Positions 22,035-29,592 of a stretch of DNA of 42,707 nucleotides are shown here, one piece after another. Within the stretch, counting starts at the first letter, position 1. Each line of letters begins with the position of its first letter. Position numbers and translations under genes: made by a program. Source of the stretch: HGM13006 sp964518645 (lineage in GTDB: Bacteria > Bacillota > Clostridia > Oscillospirales > Oscillospiraceae); contig CAZFGL010000003.1 in the NCBI GenBank assembly GCA_964518645.1, forward strand, positions 1-42,707, in the 5' to 3' direction. Below the pieces are notes generated by a model, which was not told the DNA's origin, searched no databases, and saw nothing but the letters and a program-made list of their open reading frames with translations.

Positions 22035-24101
22035 ATGGCTAAACGTTACCGCTTTCTCACGTCTCCTCTGGCTGTCCGAAACAAGATTCTGAAAACCCGT
22101 CTGATCCATCCGGTGGCGCAACCCCATTTTATGCAGGCCAACGAGACCTACCCGGCCGAGTCCACCGTCAGCTACTACGAAACCAGAGCGAAAAACGGTG
22201 CCGCCATGATCTGGCTTCAGGACTGCACCGACATGACCCAGCGAAGCATGCCCAGCGATGTGGGACATTTCAACATGTACAATCTGGACGACAAGGGCGC
22301 ACAGAACGGGCTGACCGCCTTTGCGGAAAACATGCATCTCTACGGCACACTGGTCTGCCCCGAGCTGAATCTGGGCAGAAGAATGAACCTCTCCTGCAAT
22401 GATCCCGCATGGCATGTGGAGCTTCCCAGAAGTCTCCCTGCCGCCAACACAGACCCCCGGGTTATTCTGGACAAAAACGGCAACCGGATCCCCCTTTACA
22501 CCGAGGACAAGGGAGACCTGACCACCGGATTTAATGAGGGCAGCAAATACGAAAAAGGCGCCAAGCCCGCCATGGGCGGCGGTCTCCGGTACATGACCCG
22601 TGAACTGATGGATGAATACATCGAGGCCACCATCGTCCACGCAAAGCAGTATCAGCGGCTGAATTTTGACGGCGGTTTTCTGGATCTGAGCCACAATTTC
22701 CCCATTGGCCAGTTCCTGCGTCCCTGTGTCAACCACCGCACCGACGAATACGGTGGCAGCTTTGAAAACCGGATCCGGTTTCCTCTTGAGGTGATCCGCC
22801 GGCTCCGTGAGGCCATGGGTGAGGATTTTATTCTCTCTATCAACAGCCCCGTACTCAACGGGGACAGCTGCGGCGACGGCATGACTCTGGATGAGCTGGC
22901 AGAATTCCTCCGCCGTGCAGAACCTTATGTGGATATTCTTCAGCTCCGCCGCCGGAATCCGGATCACACCAACAGCGATTATTGCGAAGCGGCGGAATAC
23001 TCCGCCTATCTCAAGGCCCAGGGTGTGAAAATGCCCATCGCCATCAACACCTATTACAAGGATCTGGACAAGATCGAGGCCATTCTTGCAGAGGGCAAGG
23101 CTGACCTGATCGCACCGGGTCACCTGTTCATCTGCAACGAGCATCTGGGTGATATTCTGAAAAACGGGAACGGGGAGGATCTCAATCCCTGTATTGAGTG
23201 TCATATCTGTCGTGGCACCTCCGGCATTCAGGACTGGCAGTGCCACTGCACCATCAATCCGGAGCTCGGACTTGAGGGCCGTCTGGACAAGATCATTCAG
23301 CCTGCCGGGAAACCGAAACGGGTAGCCATCATTGGCGGTGGCCCCGGGGGTATGAAATGCGCCATGTACCTGAAAGATCGTGGTCACACCCCGGTCATTT
23401 ACGAAAAAGCCGATGCCCTTGGGGGACAGATCCGTATGTCGGAGTATGCAGATTTCAAGTGGGAGCTGCTCCGGTATCTGAACTATCTCCGCGCCCAGGT
23501 GGAGAAACGTAACATTGAAGTCCATCTGAACACTGAGGCCACCCCGGACATGATCCGGGAGGCAGACTACGACGTGGTGATTTCCGCACTGGGTGGAAAG
23601 CCAAAAGCCCCCAATATTCCCGGCGTGGAAAACGCCCGGTGGAACCCGGTGAATATTTACGGGAAAGAGGATCAGATCGGGAAAAACGTGGTGGTCATCG
23701 GGGGCGCTTCCTCCGCCACGGAAGCCGCAGTCTATCTCAGCAAGCAGGGGCACAACGTGACCCAGCTCTCCAGAAAGAACTGCCTTGGCTATGACCTGAA
23801 CCCCATTCGTATGGTTCCCTATATGAATGTGCTGGCCAATCTGAACAATGTAACCCCCTACTACAAGACAAAGACGCTGAAAATCGGGAAAAACTACGTC
23901 ACCTTCCTGAATCAGCGGGGGGAGCGGTGTACCCTTTCCTGTGACGATGTGGTTGCCTCCGGTGGCATTGCCCCCCTGCAGCAGGAGGCCATGGCCTTCC
24001 ACGACTGCGCCGATGAATTCTACCTTCTGGGTGACTGCCGCAGTCCCGGCACCATGCGTCACGCCATTCGGGATGCCTTCGGCATCGCCATGCAGATTTA
24101 A
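22035..24101 (+). CDS. Flavin/Fe-S ene-reductase (BaiH / 2-enoate reductase family), copy 2
   Basis: 688 residues, slightly long for the family. The FMN TIM barrel (about 1-380) contains KNGAAMIWLQ, FLDLSHNFPIGQFLRP and NHRTDEYGGSFENR. The 4Fe-4S Cys are 386, 389, 392 and 405 (CIECHIC, then CTINP). FAD motif GGGPGG is at 434-439. The second Rossmann motif is degenerate, GGASSA at 556-561 rather than GxGxxG, so NADH binding may be altered. The 2,4-dienoyl-CoA reductase Tyr is Phe222 here (HNFP). An insert of about 30 residues (140-180) relative to copy 1 probably shapes the substrate pocket. Start: GAATGGAGG, 6 bp. It is the last gene of its operon. Substrate is an activated alkene, not identified. 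Confidence 0.95.
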   Translation: MAKRYRFLTSPLAVRNKILKTRLIHPVAQPHFMQANETYPAESTVSYYETRAKNGAAMIWLQDCTDMTQRSMPSDVGHFNMYNLDDKGAQNGLTAFAENMHLYGTLVCPELNLGRRMNLSCNDPAWHVELPRSLPAANTDPRVILDKNGNRIPLYTEDKGDLTTGFNEGSKYEKGAKPAMGGGLRYMTRELMDEYIEATIVHAKQYQRLNFDGGFLDLSHNFPIGQFLRPCVNHRTDEYGGSFENRIRFPLEVIRRLREAMGEDFILSINSPVLNGDSCGDGMTLDELAEFLRRAEPYVDILQLRRRNPDHTNSDYCEAAEYSAYLKAQGVKMPIAINTYYKDLDKIEAILAEGKADLIAPGHLFICNEHLGDILKNGNGEDLNPCIECHICRGTSGIQDWQCHCTINPELGLEGRLDKIIQPAGKPKRVAIIGGGPGGMKCAMYLKDRGHTPVIYEKADALGGQIRMSEYADFKWELLRYLNYLRAQVEKRNIEVHLNTEATPDMIREADYDVVISALGGKPKAPNIPGVENARWNPVNIYGKEDQIGKNVVVIGGASSATEAAVYLSKQGHNVTQLSRKNCLGYDLNPIRMVPYMNVLANLNNVTPYYKTKTLKIGKNYVTFLNQRGERCTLSCDDVVASGGIAPLQQEAMAFHDCADEFYLLGDCRSPGTMRHAIRDAFGIAMQI

Positions 24102-24122
24102 CTTCTTCTACCTTCCTATAAA

Positions 24123-24160
24123 CGAAGAACCTCCCGGTTTCCGTGCCGGGAGGTTCTTCG
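24123..24160. terminator. Terminator after ene-reductase 2
   Basis: Perfect 15-bp stem CGAAGAACCTCCCGG / CCGGGAGGTTCTTCG with an 8-nt loop. The tail is CAGTTTTCTGG on the plus strand and TTTATAGG on the minus strand. Confidence 0.75.
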
Positions 24161-24204
24161 CAGTTTTCTGGTATCATTCATTCTTTGTCCCCTGTCCGGG
24201 GAAA

Positions 24205-25275
24205 TCAATGGGTATAAGCGTAAGCCTTCTCAGGGTCAATGTATTCTTCCAGCTGCCGGAAGGTAATGCACTGGCCACCGTTGTCATAAATGGCCTTGAT
24301 CTGATCCTCAAAGGGCATGGGCTCAGGCATCATACCGGAACCGTCCACCTGATGCTTCACCATCAGCAGGATCTTGCCTCCCTCTGTTGCATCGATCAGG
24401 GTCTTGAAGTCCCCTTCGTTCATCGCTGCCACGTTGGGCACGATCATGGGCGTATCCAGATAGGGATCATAGGGTGCCGAACCCAGCAGCTGACGCTCTG
24501 CCCCCTTCAGTTCGCCCCGGCCCCAGCGGTAGCCCTCTGCCCGGAGCACGTCCTCCATGTGTCTGGTACAGCCTCCGCCGGGATAACCGAAGGTGATGGG
24601 CTTGGGAATGCCGTACTGGGCACAGCGTTCATCAATTCCCCGGATCTCCTCCAGCATGGCTTCATCATCCATGGCATAAAGATTTACGGGGTGATGCCAG
24701 GAATGGTTGGCGATCTCATGTCCCCGGTCACTGAGTTCCCTGATCTGCTCCCAGGTCATAAATCTGGTTTTGTCCTCAAAGCCGGGGCCACCACCCATGG
24801 GGTGGGCCATTTCCGTGGTGAACAGAACCGCCTTGCCACCGTATTGCTCCAGTACCGGGCAGGCAATGGTGTAGTGGTCGATGGTGGAATCATCGAAGGT
24901 CATCAGCACAAGCCCTCTGGGGATGGGCTTTTTCACAGGATCCGACGCCTTCAGCGCCTGCGCAAGCTGGTCATAGGTGAACCCCAGTTCCTCCTGCATG
25001 GCACTGTTGTCCACGGTCTCCCCCTTCAGCAGGGATACCATGATATTCGTCAGCCGTACATTCATACCGGGAGGGCCTCCCATGGGCTTACCACCGGGGC
25101 CGCCGGGACCACCCGGGCCACCGGGTGCATCCATCTCTCCCGGAGGGCCCATTTCCGGGTAAAGCTCCGGCATCAGTCCCCGGAAATCCCGGAGTGCCTC
25201 ATATCTGGCGGCATCCAGACTGCGCTTTTTCTGGTCGTACTGCTGAAGCGCCTTTGTCAGTTCCATTGCTGTCAT
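24205..25275 (-). CDS. Cytosolic NodB-fold polysaccharide deacetylase-like protein with Gly-Pro linker
   Basis: 356 residues; GGAAGG 7 bp before ATG 25275. Residues 1-42 are a charged helical segment with no signal peptide. Residues about 43-68 are a Gly/Pro/Met low-complexity linker (APGGPGGPGGPGGKPMGG). The NodB domain runs from about 125: metal Asp pair in LVLMTFDDST, zinc ligands in EIANHSWHHP, and FGYPGGG at the third motif. It ends with FRQLEEYIDP. NodB-fold enzymes remove acyl groups from GlcNAc polymers or act on small amides (PuuE-type). Being intracellular and next to the ene-reductase module, a small-molecule substrate is more likely than cell wall. It is divergent from binding lipoprotein 2 and shares operator-like sites with the TetR region. 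Confidence 0.9.
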   Translation of the reverse strand: MTAMELTKALQQYDQKKRSLDAARYEALRDFRGLMPELYPEMGPPGEMDAPGGPGGPGGPGGKPMGGPPGMNVRLTNIMVSLLKGETVDNSAMQEELGFTYDQLAQALKASDPVKKPIPRGLVLMTFDDSTIDHYTIACPVLEQYGGKAVLFTTEMAHPMGGGPGFEDKTRFMTWEQIRELSDRGHEIANHSWHHPVNLYAMDDEAMLEEIRGIDERCAQYGIPKPITFGYPGGGCTRHMEDVLRAEGYRWGRGELKGAERQLLGSAPYDPYLDTPMIVPNVAAMNEGDFKTLIDATEGGKILLMVKHQVDGSGMMPEPMPFEDQIKAIYDNGGQCITFRQLEEYIDPEKAYAYTH

Positions 25276-25353
25276 ACTGTATCCTTCCTTTCATTCATGT
25301 AGGAATTTCAAACACATTTCCGGACTATGGATATATCATGCAATTTTTGTTCC

Positions 25354-25382
25354 ATAATACCACAAAAGCTTCGGCTTCTCAA
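25354..25382 (-). promoter_or_regulatory. Promoter of the NodB-fold gene
   Basis: On the minus strand, -35 TTGAGA (25377-25382), 17-bp spacer, extended -10 TGG-TATTAT (25354-25359). Confidence 0.8.
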
Positions 25383-25399
25383 TATCATTTCCGTAGAAA

Positions 25400-25411
25400 T
25401 GAACCGGTTCA
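25400..25411. promoter_or_regulatory. Candidate TetR operator O4
   Basis: TGAACCGGTTCA, a perfect 12-bp palindrome 18 bp upstream of the -35 box of the NodB-fold gene and 31 bp upstream of the -35 box of lipoprotein 2. Confidence 0.55.
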
Positions 25412-25416
25412 AATTT

Positions 25417-25432
25417 GTTCATTATCACGAAC
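25417..25432. promoter_or_regulatory. Candidate TetR half-site pair O5
   Basis: GTTC-N8-GAAC, the same half-sites as O4 in inverted order, next to O4. Confidence 0.35.
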
Positions 25433-25441
25433 GGGTTTCTA

Positions 25442-25470
25442 TTGTGCCGAAATCCCCCCTGTGATATACT
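25442..25470 (+). promoter_or_regulatory. Promoter of binding lipoprotein 2
   Basis: -35 TTGTGC (25442-25447), 17-bp spacer, extended -10 TGA-TATACT (25465-25470). Confidence 0.7.
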
Positions 25471-25478
25471 GAATGTAA

Positions 25479-25492
25479 TTGAACACGTTCGA
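25479..25492. promoter_or_regulatory. Candidate TetR operator O6
   Basis: TTGAACACGTTCGA, a near-palindrome with GAAC and GTTC half-sites. It begins 8 bp after the -10 box, the same placement as O3 in the other promoter. Confidence 0.55.
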
Positions 25493-25517
25493 GTTTTAAC
25501 CAGAAAGGAGAAGTATC

Positions 25518-27236
25518 ATGAAAAAACTGTTGTCCCTGTTGCTTGCACTGTGCATGCTGTTTGCGCTGTTTGCAGGCTGCGGAACCGAAGCTTCGGCTCC
25601 CACCACATCCGATGAGTCCGTGGCATCCACCCCTGTCGCCCCTCAGGAGGCTCAGGAGCCTGTTTCCGCAGCACCGGAAACATCCGCAGAGTCCGCAGAC
25701 ATGCCCGTTTCTGCCCAGGAACCGGAAGAGGCAGAAATTCAGGTGTCCTACCCCCTGACCGAAGAGGACATCACCCTGACCTATATGAACCGGGAATATC
25801 CTCTGGTTACCTCCATGCTGGAGGACGAGGTCTGGAGCAACCACCTGCTGCTGAAAGAAGCAGAGAAGATCACCGGGGTTAAGATCGACTACATCCCTGT
25901 GGCCGCCTTTAACACCGGAGAGGTCTATGCCCTGAGCTATGCCTCCGGAGACTATTACGACATCTATTACTGGGGCGTTTATCAGTATTCCAAGGGCGCT
26001 GACGGCGCTGTTGAGGACGAGATCTTCATTCCCCTCAATGACCTGATCGACGAGTACGCCCCCTATTATAAGCAGGCCCGTGAATCCTCCGAGGACATTA
26101 TGCGGGACACCATCTCTGATGAGGGTAACATCGTCTCCTTCTATGTGCTCAACGCCGAGAACGTGTACAACGGCATGGGCTATATGACCCGGCAGGATCT
26201 GCTGGACGAGGCCGGTCTTGACATTCCCAAGACCTATGACGACTGGTATGAAATGCTCACCGCTTACAAGTCCATGGGTGTCACCACCCCCAGCTACAAT
26301 ATCGGCGATATGGGCGGTCTGTTTTTCGGTGGCTTCGGCTTTGAATACAACTGGATCGACTTTATGAACACCCCCTTCTTCCAGATCGACGGGAAGGTTC
26401 AGTTCTCTCCCTTTGCAGATAATTTTAAACTGATGCTGGAAACTACCGCGAAGTGGTATGAAGAGGGTTTGATCCTTCAGGATTTCTACTCCATGCACGA
26501 CATGAGCGATACCCAGGCCAAATACTACACCGGCGAAACCGCCCTGTGGACATCCTATGCCAACGCAGTGAATGTATTTGCCAACAACACCACCATTGAG
26601 TGTGCCTCTGCGGTTCCCATTCCCAACCCGGTTCTGAAGGAAGGGGATCAGATCCACATTGCCATTTCCGACTCTCTGGTGGGTAACGACTGCGGTGCCA
26701 TCTCCACCACCTGTGAATATCCGGAACTGGCAGTTCAGTGGCTGGACTTCTGGTACAGCCCTCAGGGTCGCCAGCTGCTGGATTACGGCGTGGAAGGGGT
26801 CAGCTTTGAATTTGTGGACGGCCAGCCCCAGTTTACGGACGTTGTAACCAACAATCCCGACGGTCTTACCACCGAGGCAATTCAGGCTTTCTATCTGGGC
26901 TACAACTTTGCGGGCATGTTTGACCCCACAGTTATGCTCACCACCTATGACGAGGGTCAGCTGAACGCCATCGACGTATGGACCAGCAACATCGACACCC
27001 AGTGGAATTACCCCACCGGTGCAACCCTGACCGCCGCCGAGGTGGAGGAATACAACGGCATTTACAGCGACATTTCCACTTATCTCTCCACGGAGGCCGT
27101 CTCCTTCGTTACCGGTGCCCGTAGTCTTGACACCTTCGGTGATTTCATCGACACCCTCAAGTCCATGAACGTTGAACGGTGCATTGAGATCAAGCAGGAG
27201 GCACTGGATCGCTATTACAGCAAATCTCTGAGCTGA
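25518..27236 (+). CDS. Orphan extracellular solute-binding lipoprotein 2
   Basis: 572 residues; AGAAAGGAG before the ATG. Lipoprotein signal with LFAGC and Cys21, then an acidic Ala/Pro/Glu linker to about residue 75. It is the same family-1 large binding-protein class as lipoprotein 1, clearest in WLDFWYSPQGRQLLDYGVEG and VDGQPQFTDVVTNNPDG. It is rich in Tyr and Trp in the putative cleft (YYDIYYWGVYQYSKG), suggesting stacking with a ring-containing ligand. No permease or ATPase gene follows; a terminator comes directly after. Its promoter carries TGAAC-type palindromes in common with the SnoaL C operon, so it is probably induced together with it as the uptake component. Confidence 0.92.
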   Translation: MKKLLSLLLALCMLFALFAGCGTEASAPTTSDESVASTPVAPQEAQEPVSAAPETSAESADMPVSAQEPEEAEIQVSYPLTEEDITLTYMNREYPLVTSMLEDEVWSNHLLLKEAEKITGVKIDYIPVAAFNTGEVYALSYASGDYYDIYYWGVYQYSKGADGAVEDEIFIPLNDLIDEYAPYYKQARESSEDIMRDTISDEGNIVSFYVLNAENVYNGMGYMTRQDLLDEAGLDIPKTYDDWYEMLTAYKSMGVTTPSYNIGDMGGLFFGGFGFEYNWIDFMNTPFFQIDGKVQFSPFADNFKLMLETTAKWYEEGLILQDFYSMHDMSDTQAKYYTGETALWTSYANAVNVFANNTTIECASAVPIPNPVLKEGDQIHIAISDSLVGNDCGAISTTCEYPELAVQWLDFWYSPQGRQLLDYGVEGVSFEFVDGQPQFTDVVTNNPDGLTTEAIQAFYLGYNFAGMFDPTVMLTTYDEGQLNAIDVWTSNIDTQWNYPTGATLTAAEVEEYNGIYSDISTYLSTEAVSFVTGARSLDTFGDFIDTLKSMNVERCIEIKQEALDRYYSKSLS

Positions 27237-27254
27237 TTTTCTGAACACCTGCAA

Positions 27255-27287
27255 AAAGAGCGATACCCCAAAAGGGTATCGCTCTTT
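27255..27287. terminator. Bidirectional terminator after lipoprotein 2
   Basis: Perfect 14-bp stem AAAGAGCGATACCC / GGGTATCGCTCTTT with a 5-nt loop. Plus-strand tail CCTGTTTTAA; minus-strand tail TTGCAGG. Confidence 0.85.
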
Positions 27288-27323
27288 CCTGTTTTAATCT
27301 AACACGCAAAGCCCACGGGCATC

Positions 27324-28331
27324 TCACTTCCGAAGCCGGAAGAGGAATACCAGAGAGCAGATGGTGGTCACAAGCTGTGCCAACTCACCCACAATGTTGG
27401 ATGCAGAGGGGAGCAGACCGTACAGCATATCAATATCCGAGCCAACCATGTCTTCCAGTATGTAGAACATCTCGTACACCACTTCCATGATCAACCCGCT
27501 GCCGACAACGGTAAAAATGAAGGAGATCAGCGCAAACAGCGCAGAAATAATCAGAATGACAATGCAGAACATTCCCGGTCTCATGTCGCCATTCTCTCCC
27601 TGAACCGCCTTTCTGGCTCCCAGCACAGGCTTGCGCAGCTGTCTGAGATAAACAACTCTCAGCACCGGGACAGTTATCAGTAAAAGGGCAATCAGGATTC
27701 CGGCTCCGATCATCTCGCCCGCTTTGATGGTCAGTCCCACCACAAACAGTCCGCCAATTGCAAGCACACCGATGAGGATGTACCCCAGCACCAGTTCGAT
27801 CTTCAAAATGACACTGATAAAGGTAAAACCGGTAGTGGTCAGACGGCCTTTCCGTCCTCCCGCAACGCAGAGCCAGCAGCCAATACAGATAAAGAGCGTG
27901 GGGAGCGCCCCAAGCAGATCCCAGTTGATAAAATCAAATACCACAGAAATACTCATGGCAATGGTCAGCACCAGCGCCAGCACACTGCCACACAGTTCCT
28001 GAACCTGTCTTGTCGCCCAGCTTATAGGGGGATATGCTTCAATTGGCGGAGCCACAGGGGGTATAAAAACTGTTCTGTTGTCTGCGGGGTCGGCTGTATA
28101 ACCGCTACCTCCTCCGGTTACAGTTCCGGGGGTAAAACCGGTACTTCCGCAGCGACTGCCGCATCCGGGGCAGAAGCTGGTACCGGGCTTCACCGCCCGA
28201 CCGCATACAGGGCAGGTCTGTTCCGGGGCAGCAGAAACCGCCACCGGCATTGCGTTGCCACATTTGGGGCAGAATTTTCCTCCGGCTTTCACCTGCTGTC
28301 CGCAGTTTGGACACGCACGATATTCATCCAT
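27324..28331 (-). CDS. Double zinc-ribbon membrane protein
   Basis: 335 residues; AAAGGAGG 7 bp before the ATG. Two zinc ribbons at the N-terminus: Cys7/Cys10/Cys21/Cys24 and Cys40/Cys43/Cys54/Cys57 (CPNC, CPKC, CPVC, CPGC). A Gly/Thr/Pro-rich linker (59-95) follows, then five to six hydrophobic membrane segments from about residue 110, such as LALVLTIAMSISVVFDF and LVLGYILIGVLAIGGLFVV. This is a common architecture in Clostridia without a known function; the ribbons would face the cytosol. It is a single gene with a hairpin in its leader. Nothing links it to the neighbouring modules. Confidence 0.88.
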   Translation of the reverse strand: MDEYRACPNCGQQVKAGGKFCPKCGNAMPVAVSAAPEQTCPVCGRAVKPGTSFCPGCGSRCGSTGFTPGTVTGGGSGYTADPADNRTVFIPPVAPPIEAYPPISWATRQVQELCGSVLALVLTIAMSISVVFDFINWDLLGALPTLFICIGCWLCVAGGRKGRLTTTGFTFISVILKIELVLGYILIGVLAIGGLFVVGLTIKAGEMIGAGILIALLLITVPVLRVVYLRQLRKPVLGARKAVQGENGDMRPGMFCIVILIISALFALISFIFTVVGSGLIMEVVYEMFYILEDMVGSDIDMLYGLLPSASNIVGELAQLVTTICSLVFLFRLRK

Positions 28332-28357
28332 GGTGATTCCTCCTTTAGCTTTTCCTT

Positions 28358-28390
28358 TTTCCAGTTTGGTTCCTTCCCCAAAACTGGAAA
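28358..28390. repeat. Inverted repeat in the leader of the zinc-ribbon gene
   Basis: Perfect 10-bp arms TTTCCAGTTT / AAACTGGAAA with a 13-nt spacer, 27 bp before the start codon. It would form a leader hairpin or serve as a regulator site. Confidence 0.5.
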
Positions 28391-28462
28391 TCTATACCCC
28401 TATTCTCCCACTTCACCAGACAAAAATCAAGTATAAATGATTACTCTCCGCATTTCTTTCCA

Positions 28463-28506
28463 GAAAAAAATGCAGAGCATCCCACAAAAAAGCGGGAATG
28501 CCCTGC
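28463..28506 (-). terminator. Terminator of the LysR gene at 28515
   Basis: On the minus strand, an imperfect 13-bp stem (GCAGGGCATTCCC with GGGATGCTCTGC) around a TTTTTT-containing loop, followed by ATTTTTTTC. Confidence 0.7.
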
Positions 28507-28514
28507 ACATTGAT

Positions 28515-29426
28515 TCAATTTGGTTCCTCCCCGGTCAGCAGGGGGCGCACCCGCTCCCGGAACACATCCAGAATGGGGTTCCCGTGGTTCTTGGGATAAA
28601 TTAGTGCCATTTGCAGCTTTGCATATTCCGTAGGCAGATGAAGCACGGTCAGATTGGGGTTATTCAGCTTTTTCACCACGGACTGGGGCAGGATCATGGC
28701 GCTTTCCCCGGTCTCCACCGTGGTGGTCATATCACTGAGGCTGGCGCAGAAACGGATCTGAGGTTCCAGATTCAGATCGCTGAGGATCCGGATAATATGA
28801 TACAGTCCCTGAGGCTCCTGATCCACCAGGATCAGCCCCCGGTTCATAATGATCTGGCTGTGCTCCCCTTCCCGGTGATCATTGGCGCTGCGGAATGCCA
28901 GCACCATCTCCTCCTGCAGTAACACATCCTGGGTCATATCTGTCCGGAGTTCCAACTCCCGATCCAGTACCAGTGCACAGTCCAGTGTCTTATCGCTCAG
29001 GCTTTTCATCAGTTCCTGATAATCCCGCTTCCGAACCAGCACCCGCAGTCCGGGGTATTCCCGGCGAAGCTCAAACAGCATCTCCGTGATCTGGGTTCTC
29101 CGCTGGGCAGTTTCCAGCACCCGGGCATCTATCCCCAGATTCAGATGCATGGCCCGCTGATTTTCCACCACCTGATTGCGCACCTCAGGCAGCATTTTCT
29201 CCCACCGGGAGATCAATTCCTTGGCACTGATCTGAAGGGCCTTGCCCGCCTCGGTCAGGGTGACCTGCCGGGTGGAACGATGAAACAGCGGCACCCCCAC
29301 TTCCTGCTCCAGATCTGCAATCTGACGGGAAAGCGCCGACTGGGACAGGAACACACTGCTGGCTGCACGGGAGAAATTCAGGGTATCTGCCACCGCAATA
29401 AAATATCGAAGCTGACGAATTTCCAT
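28515..29426 (-). CDS. LysR-family regulator 1 (of the CoA-transferase gene)
   Basis: 303 residues, the usual LysR length; start behind AGAGGTGAG. N-terminal winged HTH at 1-60: MEIRQLRYFIAVADTLNFS, AASSVFLSQSALSRQIADLE, VPLFHRSTRQVTLTEAG. The effector domain (90-300) has the normal two-lobed pattern. It is divergent from the CoA-transferase gene, and a T-N11-A box (29480-29502) abuts its own -35. By family rule it represses itself and activates the divergent gene when a pathway intermediate binds. Effector unknown. Confidence 0.94.
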   Translation of the reverse strand: MEIRQLRYFIAVADTLNFSRAASSVFLSQSALSRQIADLEQEVGVPLFHRSTRQVTLTEAGKALQISAKELISRWEKMLPEVRNQVVENQRAMHLNLGIDARVLETAQRRTQITEMLFELRREYPGLRVLVRKRDYQELMKSLSDKTLDCALVLDRELELRTDMTQDVLLQEEMVLAFRSANDHREGEHSQIIMNRGLILVDQEPQGLYHIIRILSDLNLEPQIRFCASLSDMTTTVETGESAMILPQSVVKKLNNPNLTVLHLPTEYAKLQMALIYPKNHGNPILDVFRERVRPLLTGEEPN

Positions 29427-29446
29427 AAGCTCACCTCTTACATGTT

Positions 29447-29475
29447 ATCATAGCATAATTTCCCCCGGGTTGCAA
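29447..29475 (-). promoter_or_regulatory. Promoter of LysR 1
   Basis: On the minus strand, -35 TTGCAA (29470-29475), 17-bp spacer, extended -10 TGC-TATGAT (29447-29452). Confidence 0.75.
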
Positions 29476-29479
29476 TTCG

Positions 29480-29502
29480 ATTTATGCATGGAACTCATAA
29501 AT
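29480..29502. promoter_or_regulatory. LysR binding site (T-N11-A)
   Basis: Perfect inverted repeat ATTTATG, 9 bp, CATAAAT, containing the LysR core T-N11-A. It lies 4 bp upstream of the LysR -35 box and 27 bp upstream of the CoA-transferase -35 box, the position expected for the recognition site. Confidence 0.7.
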
Positions 29503-29529
29503 CTGCGAAAAATAAAAGAAAACCGTGAT

Positions 29530-29558
29530 TTCACTTTTTCTCTGGCATTCCGTATAAT
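29530..29558 (+). promoter_or_regulatory. Promoter of the CoA-transferase gene
   Basis: -35 TTCACT (29530-29535), 17-bp spacer, -10 TATAAT (29553-29558). The poor -35 agrees with LysR activation. Confidence 0.65.
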
Positions 29559-29592
29559 CAACATGGAATTATAAGAAAGGAAGCTTATATTT

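Noticed and set aside
21978..24062. 694-codon minus-strand open frame antisense to ene-reductase 2
   Set aside because: Same reasoning; it also crosses the ribosome-binding site of the true gene and has no motif or start signal.
25075..25130. True collagen-like domain or mobile repeat in the NodB-fold gene
   Set aside because: Too short (about 18 residues) and without regular Gly-X-Y triplets throughout; treated as a linker.
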